Shown piece by piece: positions 55,010-64,000 of a stretch of 64,000 nt of DNA. The notes beneath the pieces are model-generated. The model worked only from the letters and a program-made list of their open reading frames with translations, did no database searches and was not told the DNA's origin. The DNA is from Cydia pomonella (Eukaryota; Arthropoda; Insecta; Lepidoptera; Tortricidae): the NCBI RefSeq assembly GCF_033807575.1, contig NC_084705.1:15742019-15806018 (forward strand), read 5' to 3'. A program made the translations under genes and the position numbers. Every line of letters begins with the position of its first letter. The first letter of the stretch is position 1.

Positions 55010-55655
55010 TACTTTACTACACCTTATAAAACAAAGCCCCCGCCGCGACTGTCTGTGTGTTCGCAATAAACACGAAAACTCCTGAACGGATTTTCATGCG
55101 GTTTTCACCTATCAATAGAGTGAGTGAAAAAGGTCTGTTTAGATGTATAATTTGTTAAGGCTTTGTGTAAATTGGTTATAATATGACGACGTTTGCTAAT
55201 AATGTCGGAAAAAATCACGCTATCTAAGAGCTTTAATCGAAACAGCTGCCTAATCTGTTTGAGATAGGACAACACAATGTATGGTGAGATTATCTCCCTT
55301 TTATTGGTCTACAAAAATGTCAGTGATAGTGTATATCTCTCTTTTAAGGATAAATACCTCATACCCATTCTTAATTTCTTATCAAAAATTACATATAATG
55401 TTACATTTGCAAAGCTATTTACCTACACCGATTAATTAATATCAAATAAAACAAGTTATTTACATTGAGCATTTCATACAAATTAGGATGGTCCTTTACC
55501 CCATACAATTTTCATCAATATCTTAGGAGTTACCGTAAATTAAAAATTTCGCGCGAAATATTCAAGCTGGCTAGGTGCCACACTAAACGTGAGTGTGAGT
55601 CGATTAGCTTACGCTTTACTACCCGTGCGAACCCAGGGCGGGTCGCTAGTTAAGT
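55010..55655 (+). mobile_element. 'CCCCCGCCGCG ... GGGCGGGTCGCTAG' lepidopteran repeat
   Basis: The start AAAACAAAGCCCCCGCCGCG then CTGAACGGATTTTCATGCGG and ATAATTTGTTAAGGCTTTGT, and the end CCCGTGCGAACCCAGGGCGG then GTCGCTAGTTA, bound a family that is very abundant in moths. About 645 bp; the internal frames (55465-55653) are shadows. Confidence 0.65.
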
Positions 55656-55659
55656 AATA

Positions 55660-56210
55660 AATAACTTCGATAAGTACTTCACATTCTCGCAAAGCATACT
55701 TTTGCCGAATGCTTGGTAGGAAATCAATGTCATAATCATAACATATTTTGGTATTTTGTTTAAATTTGAAATGCAGAAGATACGTTTTGAAGCTATTTAA
55801 CATGGTAATTTACATTTTTTATTTGAGACTTTTATACATCTGTAAGTAATCGCTGAGGTCAAACTTTATTAATTACATAATTAAGTTGCACAACCTTCAT
55901 ATTCCCTCGCAAGGAGAATGATATTATACTCCAGGATGGAAGCTATCAAAATGCAAAAGTACCTATTTGAATTTCAACCCGGAAGGTGGGTGACTGGTGA
56001 CTGTTTAGTGTCTATTGCTGAAATCTAAAATGATCAGTTAGTTCATCAATGCAAAATTAGGGACTCCGTCTGGTCGCATAATAACTATCGTCATATTTTC
56101 GATTTTAATAAAACTTTTCGCGTTTTGTTGCTCATAATTGTTCTTTGGCATTTGTTTGACTTCCCATAACACTCAATGTTATATTTATTACAAGTCATAT
56201 TTTTACTCGT
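55660..56210. other. No gene recognised
   Basis: AT-rich, no structure noted. Confidence 0.3.
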
Positions 56211-56212
56211 AG

Positions 56213-56320
56213 TGTAAAAACTAGTGCCTACGCCAATTCTCGGGATTAGTTGCCAGGCGAACCCCAGGCTCCCATGAGCCGTGACAAAATGCCGGGACAA
56301 CGCGAGGCAGAAGAAGAGAG
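56213..56320 (+). repeat. SINE type 2, 3' tail only
   Basis: GTGCCTACGCCAATTCTCGG, GATTAGTTGCCAGGCGAACC and CCCATGAGCCGTGACAAAAT, then CGAGGCAGAAGAAGAG. A 5'-truncated copy. 56330-56630 has no recognised feature. Confidence 0.75.
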
Positions 56321-56635
56321 TGTTATTTGGAACATCATGGAAATTTGACGTTTATGATACCACTTCCTCGCTCTGTGCTATCGAACACATTTAGGTATTT
56401 TAGTTGTATTTCGTTCCTACTTAAACCTAATACGAAATTTCATTGCTTTTTACTTAACCGGCAATGTTCTCGAAATAAGCGATCATCACTTAAGCTGATT
56501 TCTATTAATATTGTGCCGTCAGTGGCATGATTCCTGTAGAAAGGGCGCATGGGTCTTATTTTACGTGTAGCATGTAACATTTATATTATAATCACATGGT
56601 TTCTCTTTTAAAAGATACAAAAAAACTTATAATTA

Positions 56636-57365
56636 GGTATAGGCAAAGAGAATTGCAAATAGAGGTGGATTGTCAAAGAAAATTTTGTAGCCACAGTAAA
56701 TTTACTGCCATCTTTAGATGTATGATTAAAACTTTTAGAATGTCATTCGACTTTGATGCTTAAGTAAGTAAATATTCTTTATTGTGCACCATACAGTTAA
56801 AAATAGACAGGAAATGAAATAACACGATGATGATTTGTATATGATAATTATATTGCTTAGTTTTGTGTTTATTCTGTGCTAGACTTCTTTTATTGCATCT
56901 GGAACACCTACTGACATAACATATATATTTTTTTTTTAATTCCGCTACCTAAAGGTTGTCTGGAAGAGATCGCTTTTTAGCGATAAGACCGCCTGTTGTT
57001 TACCTCTTCTTTATGTGTTGTATTATTTGTACTGTTTCTGTATTGAGGTGTGCAATAAAGTATATTTGTATTGTATTGTATTGTATAACACGTTAAAGTT
57101 AGGTAACAACAGGCGGTCTTATCGCTAAGAAGCGATCTCTTCCAGACAACTTGATCCTTATTCTTTCACTGATATATATTACATTTGTTAAATATCAAAA
57201 AGTGGCGCCATCTTACCGGGCATAACCCAAAGGTTGTGGCGACATCGCTCGAAAGGATGCCGCCATACCTTTGGGCATTGATCTGTCTAAAGATGGCAGT
57301 AAATTTACCGTGGCTACAAAGTTTTCATTAACAATCCACCTTTATTTCAACTTTCTTTGGTATAG
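56636..57365. mobile_element. MITE of the 'AGAGGTGGATTGT' family, split by a LINE tail
   Basis: Left arm GGTATAGGCAAAGAGAATTG, AATAGAGGTGGATTGTCAAA; right arm ACAATCCACCTTTATTTCAA then CTTTCTTTGGTAT. The interior is CGACTTTGAT | TCCTTATTCTTTCACTGATA, as in the copy at 11714. A LINE tail inserted at that point. Confidence 0.8.
56763..57158. mobile_element. Inverted LINE 3' ends inserted in a MITE
   Basis: GGTTGTCTGGAAGAGATCGC, TAGCGATAAGACCGCCTGTT and GTGCAATAAAGTATATTTGT, then a (TTGTA)n run, form a + strand LINE 3' end (56954-57086). AACAGGCGGTCTTATCGCTA, then GCGATCTCTTCCAGACAAC (57107-57149), is the same tail on the minus strand. TTGATGC/TTGATCC flanks resemble a target duplication. Confidence 0.72.
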
Positions 57366-57560
57366 ATAATACGTCTGTCATTATGACTTTAGTAATGCCG
57401 TACCAGGAACGTTGCGATAGTAGTGCAGCCCCGGTCAGAATCCGAACGTCACCTTAAGTCTAAATTTACTAAAGCAACTAACACGCTTTTCTTTGTAAAG
57501 TTTTCTAATAGAAACTACGTTATAAACATGCAAATTAATCTTGCCCATATAAGCAGAAAA
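57366..57560. other. No feature recognised
   Basis: Short unassigned stretch. Confidence 0.3.
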
Positions 57561-57564
57561 AAAT

Positions 57565-57745
57565 GTTAGCCCATAAACTGCAACAAAATTAATAGTCTGC
57601 AGTGCCGTTTGGTAATTCTACCAATATATATTGAGCCTTGCAAGCGCTTGACATTGTTACCCGAAAATCCCAGTAAGTAGGCGCCAATGTTTATAAGAGT
57701 TCTCGTTTCAGTGGTCGCTTTGAGTGCAGTTTTATTTTGATTCAG
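57565..57745 (+). repeat. Dispersed repeat pair B, copy 1
   Basis: AAAATTAATAGTCTGCAGTG, TATATTGAGCCTTGCAAGCG, ATTGTTACCCGAAAATCCCA and AGTTCTCGTTTCAGTGGTCG recur in order at 61423-61610. Confidence 0.75.
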
Positions 57746-60160
57746 TCAGCGGATCTCATGTCGCTCTAAATGCGGTTAGCGAAGCGCTCGCGTTTGGCGA
57801 GATTCCCACGGTGACCTGACCTTTTTGTGTCCGTTTAATTATACATACAAAAGTGACCCGTTAAATTTGACAAGTAGACCTTACATACCTAGGTACCTAT
57901 AGCTAAACTGTAGGAATAACGACATTCGTAGATACACGGTCTATTTGGGCCTTTATTATTACATAACATTTATGTTATAAAAGGTAAAAATAAACAAAGG
58001 TCTCAAGAGTAACTGCTAAATATTTTCAATGTTTACGAGGTTAAATGTACCGTGTGATTTAACGACCTTGTTAAAGGAAACATTCAACAAAAAGAAAGAT
58101 AAGACGGGAAAAAAGGTTTTGAATTTTACTTTTAGCTGAGCAGCTGGTTTTGCTGCAAGCGTAAAGAAAAATTACCTTGAAATTAGAAAATTATTTCAAC
58201 ACTATTCCATCAAAACATCGGATCTACTCGTAATACTAATTTGAAGTACTTAGATCTAACGCGCTGCTTTTTTTAACTTCATCAATAAAATAAAATATAT
58301 AATAATACAATTTAAATATTCAACTCGAGTTACAAAAGACCAGTCAGAAATCCGTTCAATAGTTGAATAACTGACCGAGCGTTAGCGTAGGTCTCCGTTT
58401 CAATTTGGCCAAAAATGCTTTCGTAATTCCAGATGTTCTCCTCTGCAGGTCGCTTTTCCCAAGTGACGCTCGTGAAATTTTGTGAGCAGGTTCGGTAGTT
58501 AGATTTTTTCTGTTGTTTGGTATTTTGGAAAATGTTCAGAACTGTGGCAAGAAAGACTTAAGTAGCAGTAGGATATATGGCACTTAAGACCATTGTGAGT
58601 TCGATGTGATAATGACTCGATGAAGTATAGGTACATATTTATATATTTTTTAAGTTTATGAAGCTTATCGCGAGGTCTACAGCTCACAGAGGCACTACTC
58701 GTAGTACTTATCGTTTGCGCTGTGCAGTACAGTGACCTGTACTGTACTTAAATTTTAATAGTTAAACTTGCTGTGAATAAAATTTCTTCCTAATATTTTT
58801 TTACAATTTTATTATAATCGTAAAGGTAAAAAGTTGTATATACAATAATAGGTCAAAGTTATTTACATCTCCATCGTTAAAATATATCGCTAGGCTCATG
58901 ATTCTAAATTAAGTATATAGAAAGACAAACATTGTGTAGCGAGTGATAAAAGAATAATATAATATTTACACACCAAAAAAGAAAGTCCGGTAGATTTATG
59001 CCAGGACTTAAATCTTTGAAGAAACCCTAGCCCTTTCGCGAATAATTGCGGTCAGGTTAATGAGTTTCCGTTTCCCATTTTTACTAAGGTGAAGTTCAGT
59101 GCTCGTTATAACAATCGTAATGACGTTTGGATAGAATTTTTGTAATTTTTCAATTACCTACAAAATCTCCCCTTCGTTTGTTGCGGTCGCAACCTTAACT
59201 ACCTGCTTTCGAGCCAAAGGTGGACTTTTTAACTTGTTTACCTCAATAACCTTTCTTTGTTTCCTACAATAAAGTGTTTATTTATTTACTCAATTTCACA
59301 CAGTATTCATCATTCTCTTTTGTGAAACCATTGGCACGCTTGTCATCCCTAGTAACGTCCAGCCAGCAACCCAGAGTCTTACGGGGCCAAGTGTGGGTCA
59401 GTTTATCTTCCTAGAAATTGCTTATTATTATCTGAATAAAATTATTTTTAGAAATTAACAGTAAATTACCAGCTCAGCTATAATTACAATTTGTTATTAG
59501 AGTTTAAGTAATTAATATTAGTATATTCATAAATATGTATTGGTGTGGGTACTTATGGTTAAATCTGACTTTCTTACTTCCATTTTCAATTTTTTTTAAT
59601 TAGCATTATTATTGTGTAAATTAATTGGGTTATTCGCGGATGGTCTAAAACGCAAAATGACTAGTGTAATATTTTGCCTATATCACTTTTAGTCTACATC
59701 GCGAACGGTCTAGAACGCAAAATTATTAATTTCTGAAAGAATAAAATTGGTCTTAAATTATTCAATTGTAAATCAGAAGAAATCATTACAATATTATACG
59801 TATATTGAATAAGCGATAATTTAAGATAATATTAGCGTTACTGAATTGCTGCAGCGTTGAGGCGAGCGGTATCACTGTTAATCTTCTAATCTAACTAGGT
59901 AGATAAAATGAGTGAAGACTTGTAGCAGGAAATGCACGATGTCACTGTTAGTTCAGTTGTAGAATTGCGTAGCCGTCGATGCCGCATTTCTATGCTGCTA
60001 TTAAAACTTTCAATTCGTCACTGATTTTATCTAGGAGCTTGGCAGTCCACGCCCATGTCGTCGCTGGAGCAGTAGAGGTGGCATTCGGATGGCAACTTCA
60101 GCTGCGGAATTACTGCCTCAGTGTTGATAAGATAGGCAAGACAAGATAAGATTCATTGAT
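57746..60160. other. No gene recognised
   Basis: 2.4 kb. 58365-58480 (GACCGAGCGTTAGCGTAGGT, CAGGTCGCTTTTCCCAAGTG) resembles a scattered lepidopteran repeat. 59635-59735 holds two direct units with GGTCTAAAACGCAAAATGA. 59860-60120 is G+C-richer and unassigned. Confidence 0.3.
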
Positions 60161-60164
60161 TGTC

Positions 60165-60262
60165 AAAACTCCGGGAGACTCCGGAGTTGCAGGTAGGCTA
60201 CGGAGACTGCTTACCATCAAGCGGGCCGTAGGCTTGTTTGCCACCGATTTTATAAAAAAAAC
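60165..60262 (+). mobile_element. LINE 3'-tail repeat, copy 1
   Basis: CTCCGGAGTTGCAGGTAGGC, TACGGAGACTGCTTACCATC and AAGCGGGCCGTAGGCTTGTT, then a short A run. Matches 63462-63560. Confidence 0.65.
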
Positions 60263-60716
60263 TGTCTACAATGAGATCGCATGTGAAACAGAAAATAATA
60301 CAACAATTTGCCCATTTCGGGCGAACGATGTTATAATAAACTAAATCTGAAAGTAACAAATTTAAAACAACAACAATAACAATTTTAACGATATACATAT
60401 AATACTCATTATACTATAAAAACATTTCATGAATAGTCATATGATCAGGCAAAATATTCAATATTTTTATTGCAGACGTCTCATATGATACTAAAAAGAA
60501 ATGCCTGGGCGTTTTCCTTGATTTTGCTTAGGCATTTGATACTGTTTCGATCCCATTGTACCTGAGTATTTGTTTTAATTAGCCATAAATATCGGAGAAT
60601 TAATTTTATTATCGTCCACGAATATCGCATACAATATAAGCGCCCATCCCATCTGATGATAAGTGAATATCTCAACCTAATAGAAACTTCCTTCTTCTTT
60701 TAATATAAATGCAACC
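60263..60716. other. No gene recognised
   Basis: AT-rich; probably older LINE or intergenic sequence. Confidence 0.25.
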
Positions 60717-60905
60717 ATCGCTTTCGGTTGGTATCCGTCGGACGAAAGCAGTGGAATCGGACGCTCTATACACTCTTCGCAACGGTCCGTCATAAGTGAG
60801 CAACGAGCCGTCGGGCTTAGCTGCAGCGGGGACATAAGGGTCGCTGAAGAAAGGAAGGCGTGGCGCGAGATTGTGAAGGCCTTTTGCACCTCTGGGGTGC
60901 CTTAG
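60717..60905 (+). pseudogene. LINE ORF2 extreme C-terminus
   Basis: The frame IAFGWYPSDESSGIGRSIHS then SGDIRVAEERKAWREIVKAF and CTSGVP, stop at 60903-60905. The RVAxxRKAWRxxVxA ending just before the stop is typical of non-LTR pol proteins. It is followed by an (AAC)n tail (60912-60926). Upstream coding has been lost. Confidence 0.6.
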
Positions 60906-60959
60906 GACAGCAACAACAACAACAATAGAAACTTGCAACTCCAACAGTGTCGTGAGAAC

Positions 60960-61420
60960 GTTGCCAACCTATTTATATATCTTAAATAATTCTTACTAAT
61001 GCAGGGTCTGTGACCGTTAGCAAATACAAAGTCGAAAGTTATGTCAAATATAATAAGAAATGCACAAGTAACTACGTATCTCTCTTTACCTTAAACTTCA
61101 CGCTTTAACCGTTTAATCGATAAAGATTACATTTGGTATGGCGAACGTTTGAGTCCCGGTAAAGGATGCTGAAGAAAGGATGAAGTGTATAGTGCTCAAT
61201 AGCTGGGCAAAATCCTCCCATCTTTTGTTCTAGGCCTACCGATTTTGTCTAGTCTCTTCTTAAAAAAGAGTTTAACTCGTCATGCCATCGTAATATAAGT
61301 TTCTCGTGAAACCTAATCGTAATATACGTTTTAGTCTGTGTAAAAAAACATACACATTTTGATAAAGTTTTTTAATATGTCTTGTTGTATTGTGTATGTT
61401 TTTTAATAAGTATAAAAATA
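60960..61420. other. No gene recognised
   Basis: AT-rich, no structure noted. Confidence 0.3.
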
Positions 61421-61422
61421 CG

Positions 61423-61610
61423 TTAGCCAAAAAACTGCATCAAAATTAATAGTCTGCAGTACCGTGGGTGATTCCACCGATTTATATTGAGCCTTGTAAG
61501 CGCTCGATATTGTTACCCGAAAATCCCATAAGTAGACGCCAAAGTTTATTAGAGTTCACGTGTCAGTGGACTCAGTGGTCCCTTTGAGCTTTACGTGTAT
61601 TTTATTTCCG
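61423..61610 (+). repeat. Dispersed repeat pair B, copy 2
   Basis: Same block order as 57565-57745, with an extra GACTCAGTGG near 61570. It ends where the LINE remnant begins. Confidence 0.75.
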
Positions 61611-61624
61611 ACCTTTCGATACCC

Positions 61625-62170
61625 TTGATAAAAAATATGTTTGAATATAATAGTTATTTGTTTTACAAAAAGCTGTAATCAATACGGTACTATTATGTGG
61701 GGTAACAGTACTGACGCGCACGATATATTCGTAATGCAAAAAAATGCCTTCGCATCTTATTACACGGTCGTCCACGTGAAAGTTCCAGACCCCACTTTTG
61801 GACACGGTACATTAACTCTCCCATGCCTTTTCATTCACGAGCTATGCATTTTTATCCGTAAAAACATCCACCTCTATGAAACAGTTAAAGTCGTTCCTAA
61901 CACAAAAATGCTATCATATAGTGAAAGAGTTTCTGCAAGACAAATGAATACAATTTTATTTATTTGTCTTCTAGGAAAACCTGATTTGTAACTATATAAA
62001 ATAATTACCAATAATTGATATGGATAAAATGTATTTATTTATAAGAAGCATCTGGCATTGCCACAACCGATATCATGTACTGAGAAAATTTTATTGTTAC
62101 CTGAGACCTGACATATGTACATGTACATGTAAGCAATTAAAATAAAATAAAATAAAAATAATAATAATAA
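61625..62170 (+). mobile_element. LINE remnant: RT C-terminal region and 3' end
   Basis: The 116-codon frame includes YGTIMWGNSTDAHDIFVMQK and LTLPCLFIHELCIFIRKN. These match the conserved YGxIFWGNS ... LTLPSLYIYExCxFVRKN blocks after the RT palm of Jockey/RTE-like LINEs. The stretch between them is shortened. After the stop the sequence continues to GACATATGTACATGTACATG and an AAAATAAAATAAAA tail near 62150. The RT core is missing, so the element is dead. Confidence 0.75.
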
Positions 62171-62228
62171 AGGGTTTTAAGGTACGAGGGTTAACGAACT
62201 TTGCTCCCGAGTGAAACACAAAAATATT

Positions 62229-62453
62229 CACCACGCCAACGCGAGGAAATTATGTAAAGCATTACAAACCCAATTCACATAAACGCTATTAAATATTTAT
62301 CATACAAAATCATCACTTAAAAGTCAATTCTTTTAGGCAACATGAACAAACAACTCAAAATTTGCATCAGATTACTTTGCCACACAAGTGGATAAAATGT
62401 AAACGTTCTTATCAATTTTTGAAGTACAAAGAGAGCCTTTACATGCTGGTGTG
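62229..62453 (+). repeat. Dispersed repeat pair A, copy 2
   Basis: CACCACGCCAACGCGAGGAA, CATAAACGCTATTAAATATT, CATCAGATTACTTTGCCACA and ATGCTGGTGTGG. Diverged relative to 50978-51192. Confidence 0.65.
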
Positions 62454-62875
62454 GTGAAAATATGTTATGTTACGTATGTTGAGACAGATTCGGTATAAAT
62501 ATGTTTTAGTGTGTGTTTAGAAACGCGAATGTTTAAAATGTTATACCTTAACACGTCGTTATAAACAAACATGAAAGCCATTTGACTCGACAACATGACA
62601 TGTATTGAGGTCTTCACCTTGCCCATAATGTATTTTTGTACTTCTGTATAACTTTATGAGAAAAGTAATAGACATGCGATGGCCATTGTCACGACCTGTA
62701 ACATTGACGAGTCGTATAACTATGTCCTTATATATTTTTCAGCAATGATCAATCACATCCGCAGCTTTCTATGCAGCGATTTCTTTGCACTACAAGTAAA
62801 TTAAATTAAGAATAATATTTTAATGAAATATTAATTTATCCATTTTTATTTCCTGTCTATTCACAATATGCAAAT

Positions 62876-63106
62876 GTGGTTACCCTTTGCTGTAGTAAAA
62901 TGGCTCGCCCGAGGACGCAGTGGCTTCCTGCAATTCTCATTACGCACTATCCGCAAGTGAGCATCGCTTGTGATGTAATGTTTAAGTGTGATCTTCATCT
63001 AAGCATAACCGGCAAGGTCCTCGAGTTCACCGTTAAACTGGACCATCTGAATCGAACGTTTGGCTTCGTTTATTATCAGGCAGGACGGTGCTGGTTGGAA
63101 AATTAA
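62876..63106 (+). other. Unassigned 76-codon ORF
   Basis: The frame includes MARPRTQWLPAILITHYPQV and LHLSITGKVLEFTVKLDHLN, then RTFGFVYYQAGRCWLEN, stop. It is G+C-richer than its flanks and has balanced amino-acid composition. CCCTTTGCTGTAG just before the inner ATG could be an acceptor. I recognise no family. It could be a host exon, a retrocopy or a transposon piece. Confidence 0.25.
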
Positions 63107-63461
63107 ACGGATATTTTTATGAAGCGCGGGCTATTTTGTGAGGTTTTTATTATACTGCCGTCAGTGTTTTGTTACCTGTAATAGAACGTAAGTCCTTTAT
63201 AACAGTTTGAATAAATTAAATAAGAATGTACAAACTAAATATATGTAGATAAGGATTTCCGTTATGCAGATAAGTAATACCTCAGTCGCAACCTGTTTTA
63301 TTTATCTCGTTGTCACCGAGTTCAAACCAGTACCAGTGGACCTAAGATGATCGTACTTTATTGCTTATAGACGATTATTTGCCCAGCCGCCAATTTCTAA
63401 CAAGACAAGTATTTATAACATTGTATTATTCTAATTATTTGTGACATTATATTAACAGCAA

Positions 63462-63560
63462 GTAACTCCTCTGGAGTTGCAGGCGTACATAGGCTACGGA
63501 GTCTGCTTACCATCAGGCAGGCCGTATGGTTGTTCGCCACTGACGTAGTATAAAACAAAT
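63462..63560 (+). mobile_element. LINE 3'-tail repeat, copy 2
   Basis: CTCTGGAGTTGCAGGCGTAC, ATAGGCTACGGAGTCTGCTT and ACCATCAGGCAGGCCGTATG, then TATAAAACAAA. Matches 60165-60262. Confidence 0.65.
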
Positions 63561-63737
63561 GTATTGTTATGTCCAGGCATATAATAATACATACTATTAT
63601 TATTTTGTTAGATAAACGAGTAAGCAGGTACAACTTTCATATTAGCATGCAATATTTACCCAAATTGTATTGTATATATTAGTTAGCACTTAGTTTTCAA
63701 ATCTTTTATTTATTTATACGTGTGCGTCAGTGTAACA

Positions 63738-63845
63738 ATTACTGGAGACCCGGTGGCCTAGTGGTCGTCAGCCGGGAACGCTAAAGACACCAATTCGTAT
63801 CCGGCCTAGAGCACTGGAGGCGTTGTTCAGATTAGCAAAACACTG
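63738..63845 (+). repeat. tRNA-headed SINE-like fragment
   Basis: GGAGACCCGGTGGCCTAGTG then GTCGTCAGCCGGGAACG has an A-box-like head. The B-box position reads CCAATTCGTATCCGGC. It continues GCACTGGAGGCGTTGTTCAG. Confidence 0.45.
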
Positions 63846-63889
63846 ATTGAAACTTTCACGATTTTTACACATTATTAACTAAATAAACG

Positions 63890-64000
63890 GGACTTAATCG
63901 CGTATTAACTTTTAAATTTACCGACGACGACGTTTCGAGGACGGCGTTGTCCTCGTGGTCTCGGAGAAGATTGGCTAAAGTTGATATCAACATCTTCTAG
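63890..64000. repeat. Repeat end with 'CGACGACGTTTCGAGGACGG'
   Basis: ACCGACGACGACGTTTCGAG then GACGGCGTTGTCCTCGTGGT is a G+C-rich block of a kind I associate with a recurrent retroelement end. It runs off the right edge, so its nature cannot be settled. Confidence 0.35.

Overview
This 64 kb window comes from an AT-rich insect genome, almost certainly a lepidopteran. The evidence is several very common lepidopteran repeat families: two tRNA-headed SINEs, R1-, RTE- and Jockey-like LINE remnants, TTAA-flanked miniature elements, and (ACGG/ACAG)n-bearing elements. I see no bacterial operons, rRNA, intact tRNA genes or CRISPR arrays. Superfamily names are given from memory of typical sequences; no search was run.

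The only host gene I can support is on the minus strand between 8197 and 3576. Seven very short exons (82, 26, 34, 20, 42, 54 and 45 coding bases), each flanked by canonical AG/GT sites, join into one open frame of 101 codons. The frame starts with a signal peptide, passes through a short linker with two cysteines, and enters a Gly-X-Y collagen helix carried on one 54-bp and one 45-bp phase-0 exon. The rest of the gene should lie beyond the left edge. Its introns hold a SINE fragment, a LINE fragment, MITEs and a 21-bp hairpin built on a tRNA B-box.

Everything else looks like an intergenic or intronic mobile-element graveyard. 0.6-2.6 kb: an internally deleted R1-clade LINE and a broken basic ORF. 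10-17 kb: a dense nest of TTAA-type MITEs, some sharing target sites, a SINE inside an RTE tail, and a 780-bp modular inverted-repeat element. 18-26 kb: LINE C-terminal remnants, microsatellite-bearing elements, and a 0.72-kb inverted-repeat element with an 8-bp target duplication. 27-36 kb: a full SINE with an 18-bp target duplication, a fold-back SINE end, and a hAT-like element with an 8-bp target duplication that itself carries an interrupted SINE. 41-45 kb: a fold-back element with arms of about 280 bp made of degenerate tandem units, enclosing two further inverted-repeat elements. 47-57 kb: SINE, MITE and LINE tails, and a 174-bp tandem duplication. 57-64 kb: dispersed repeat pairs and LINE 3' remnants.

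No new gene system is evident. The most informative features are the micro-exon collagen gene, which a length-limited ORF scan misses completely, and the nested transposons whose target duplications and empty-site paralogues let the order of insertion be read directly.
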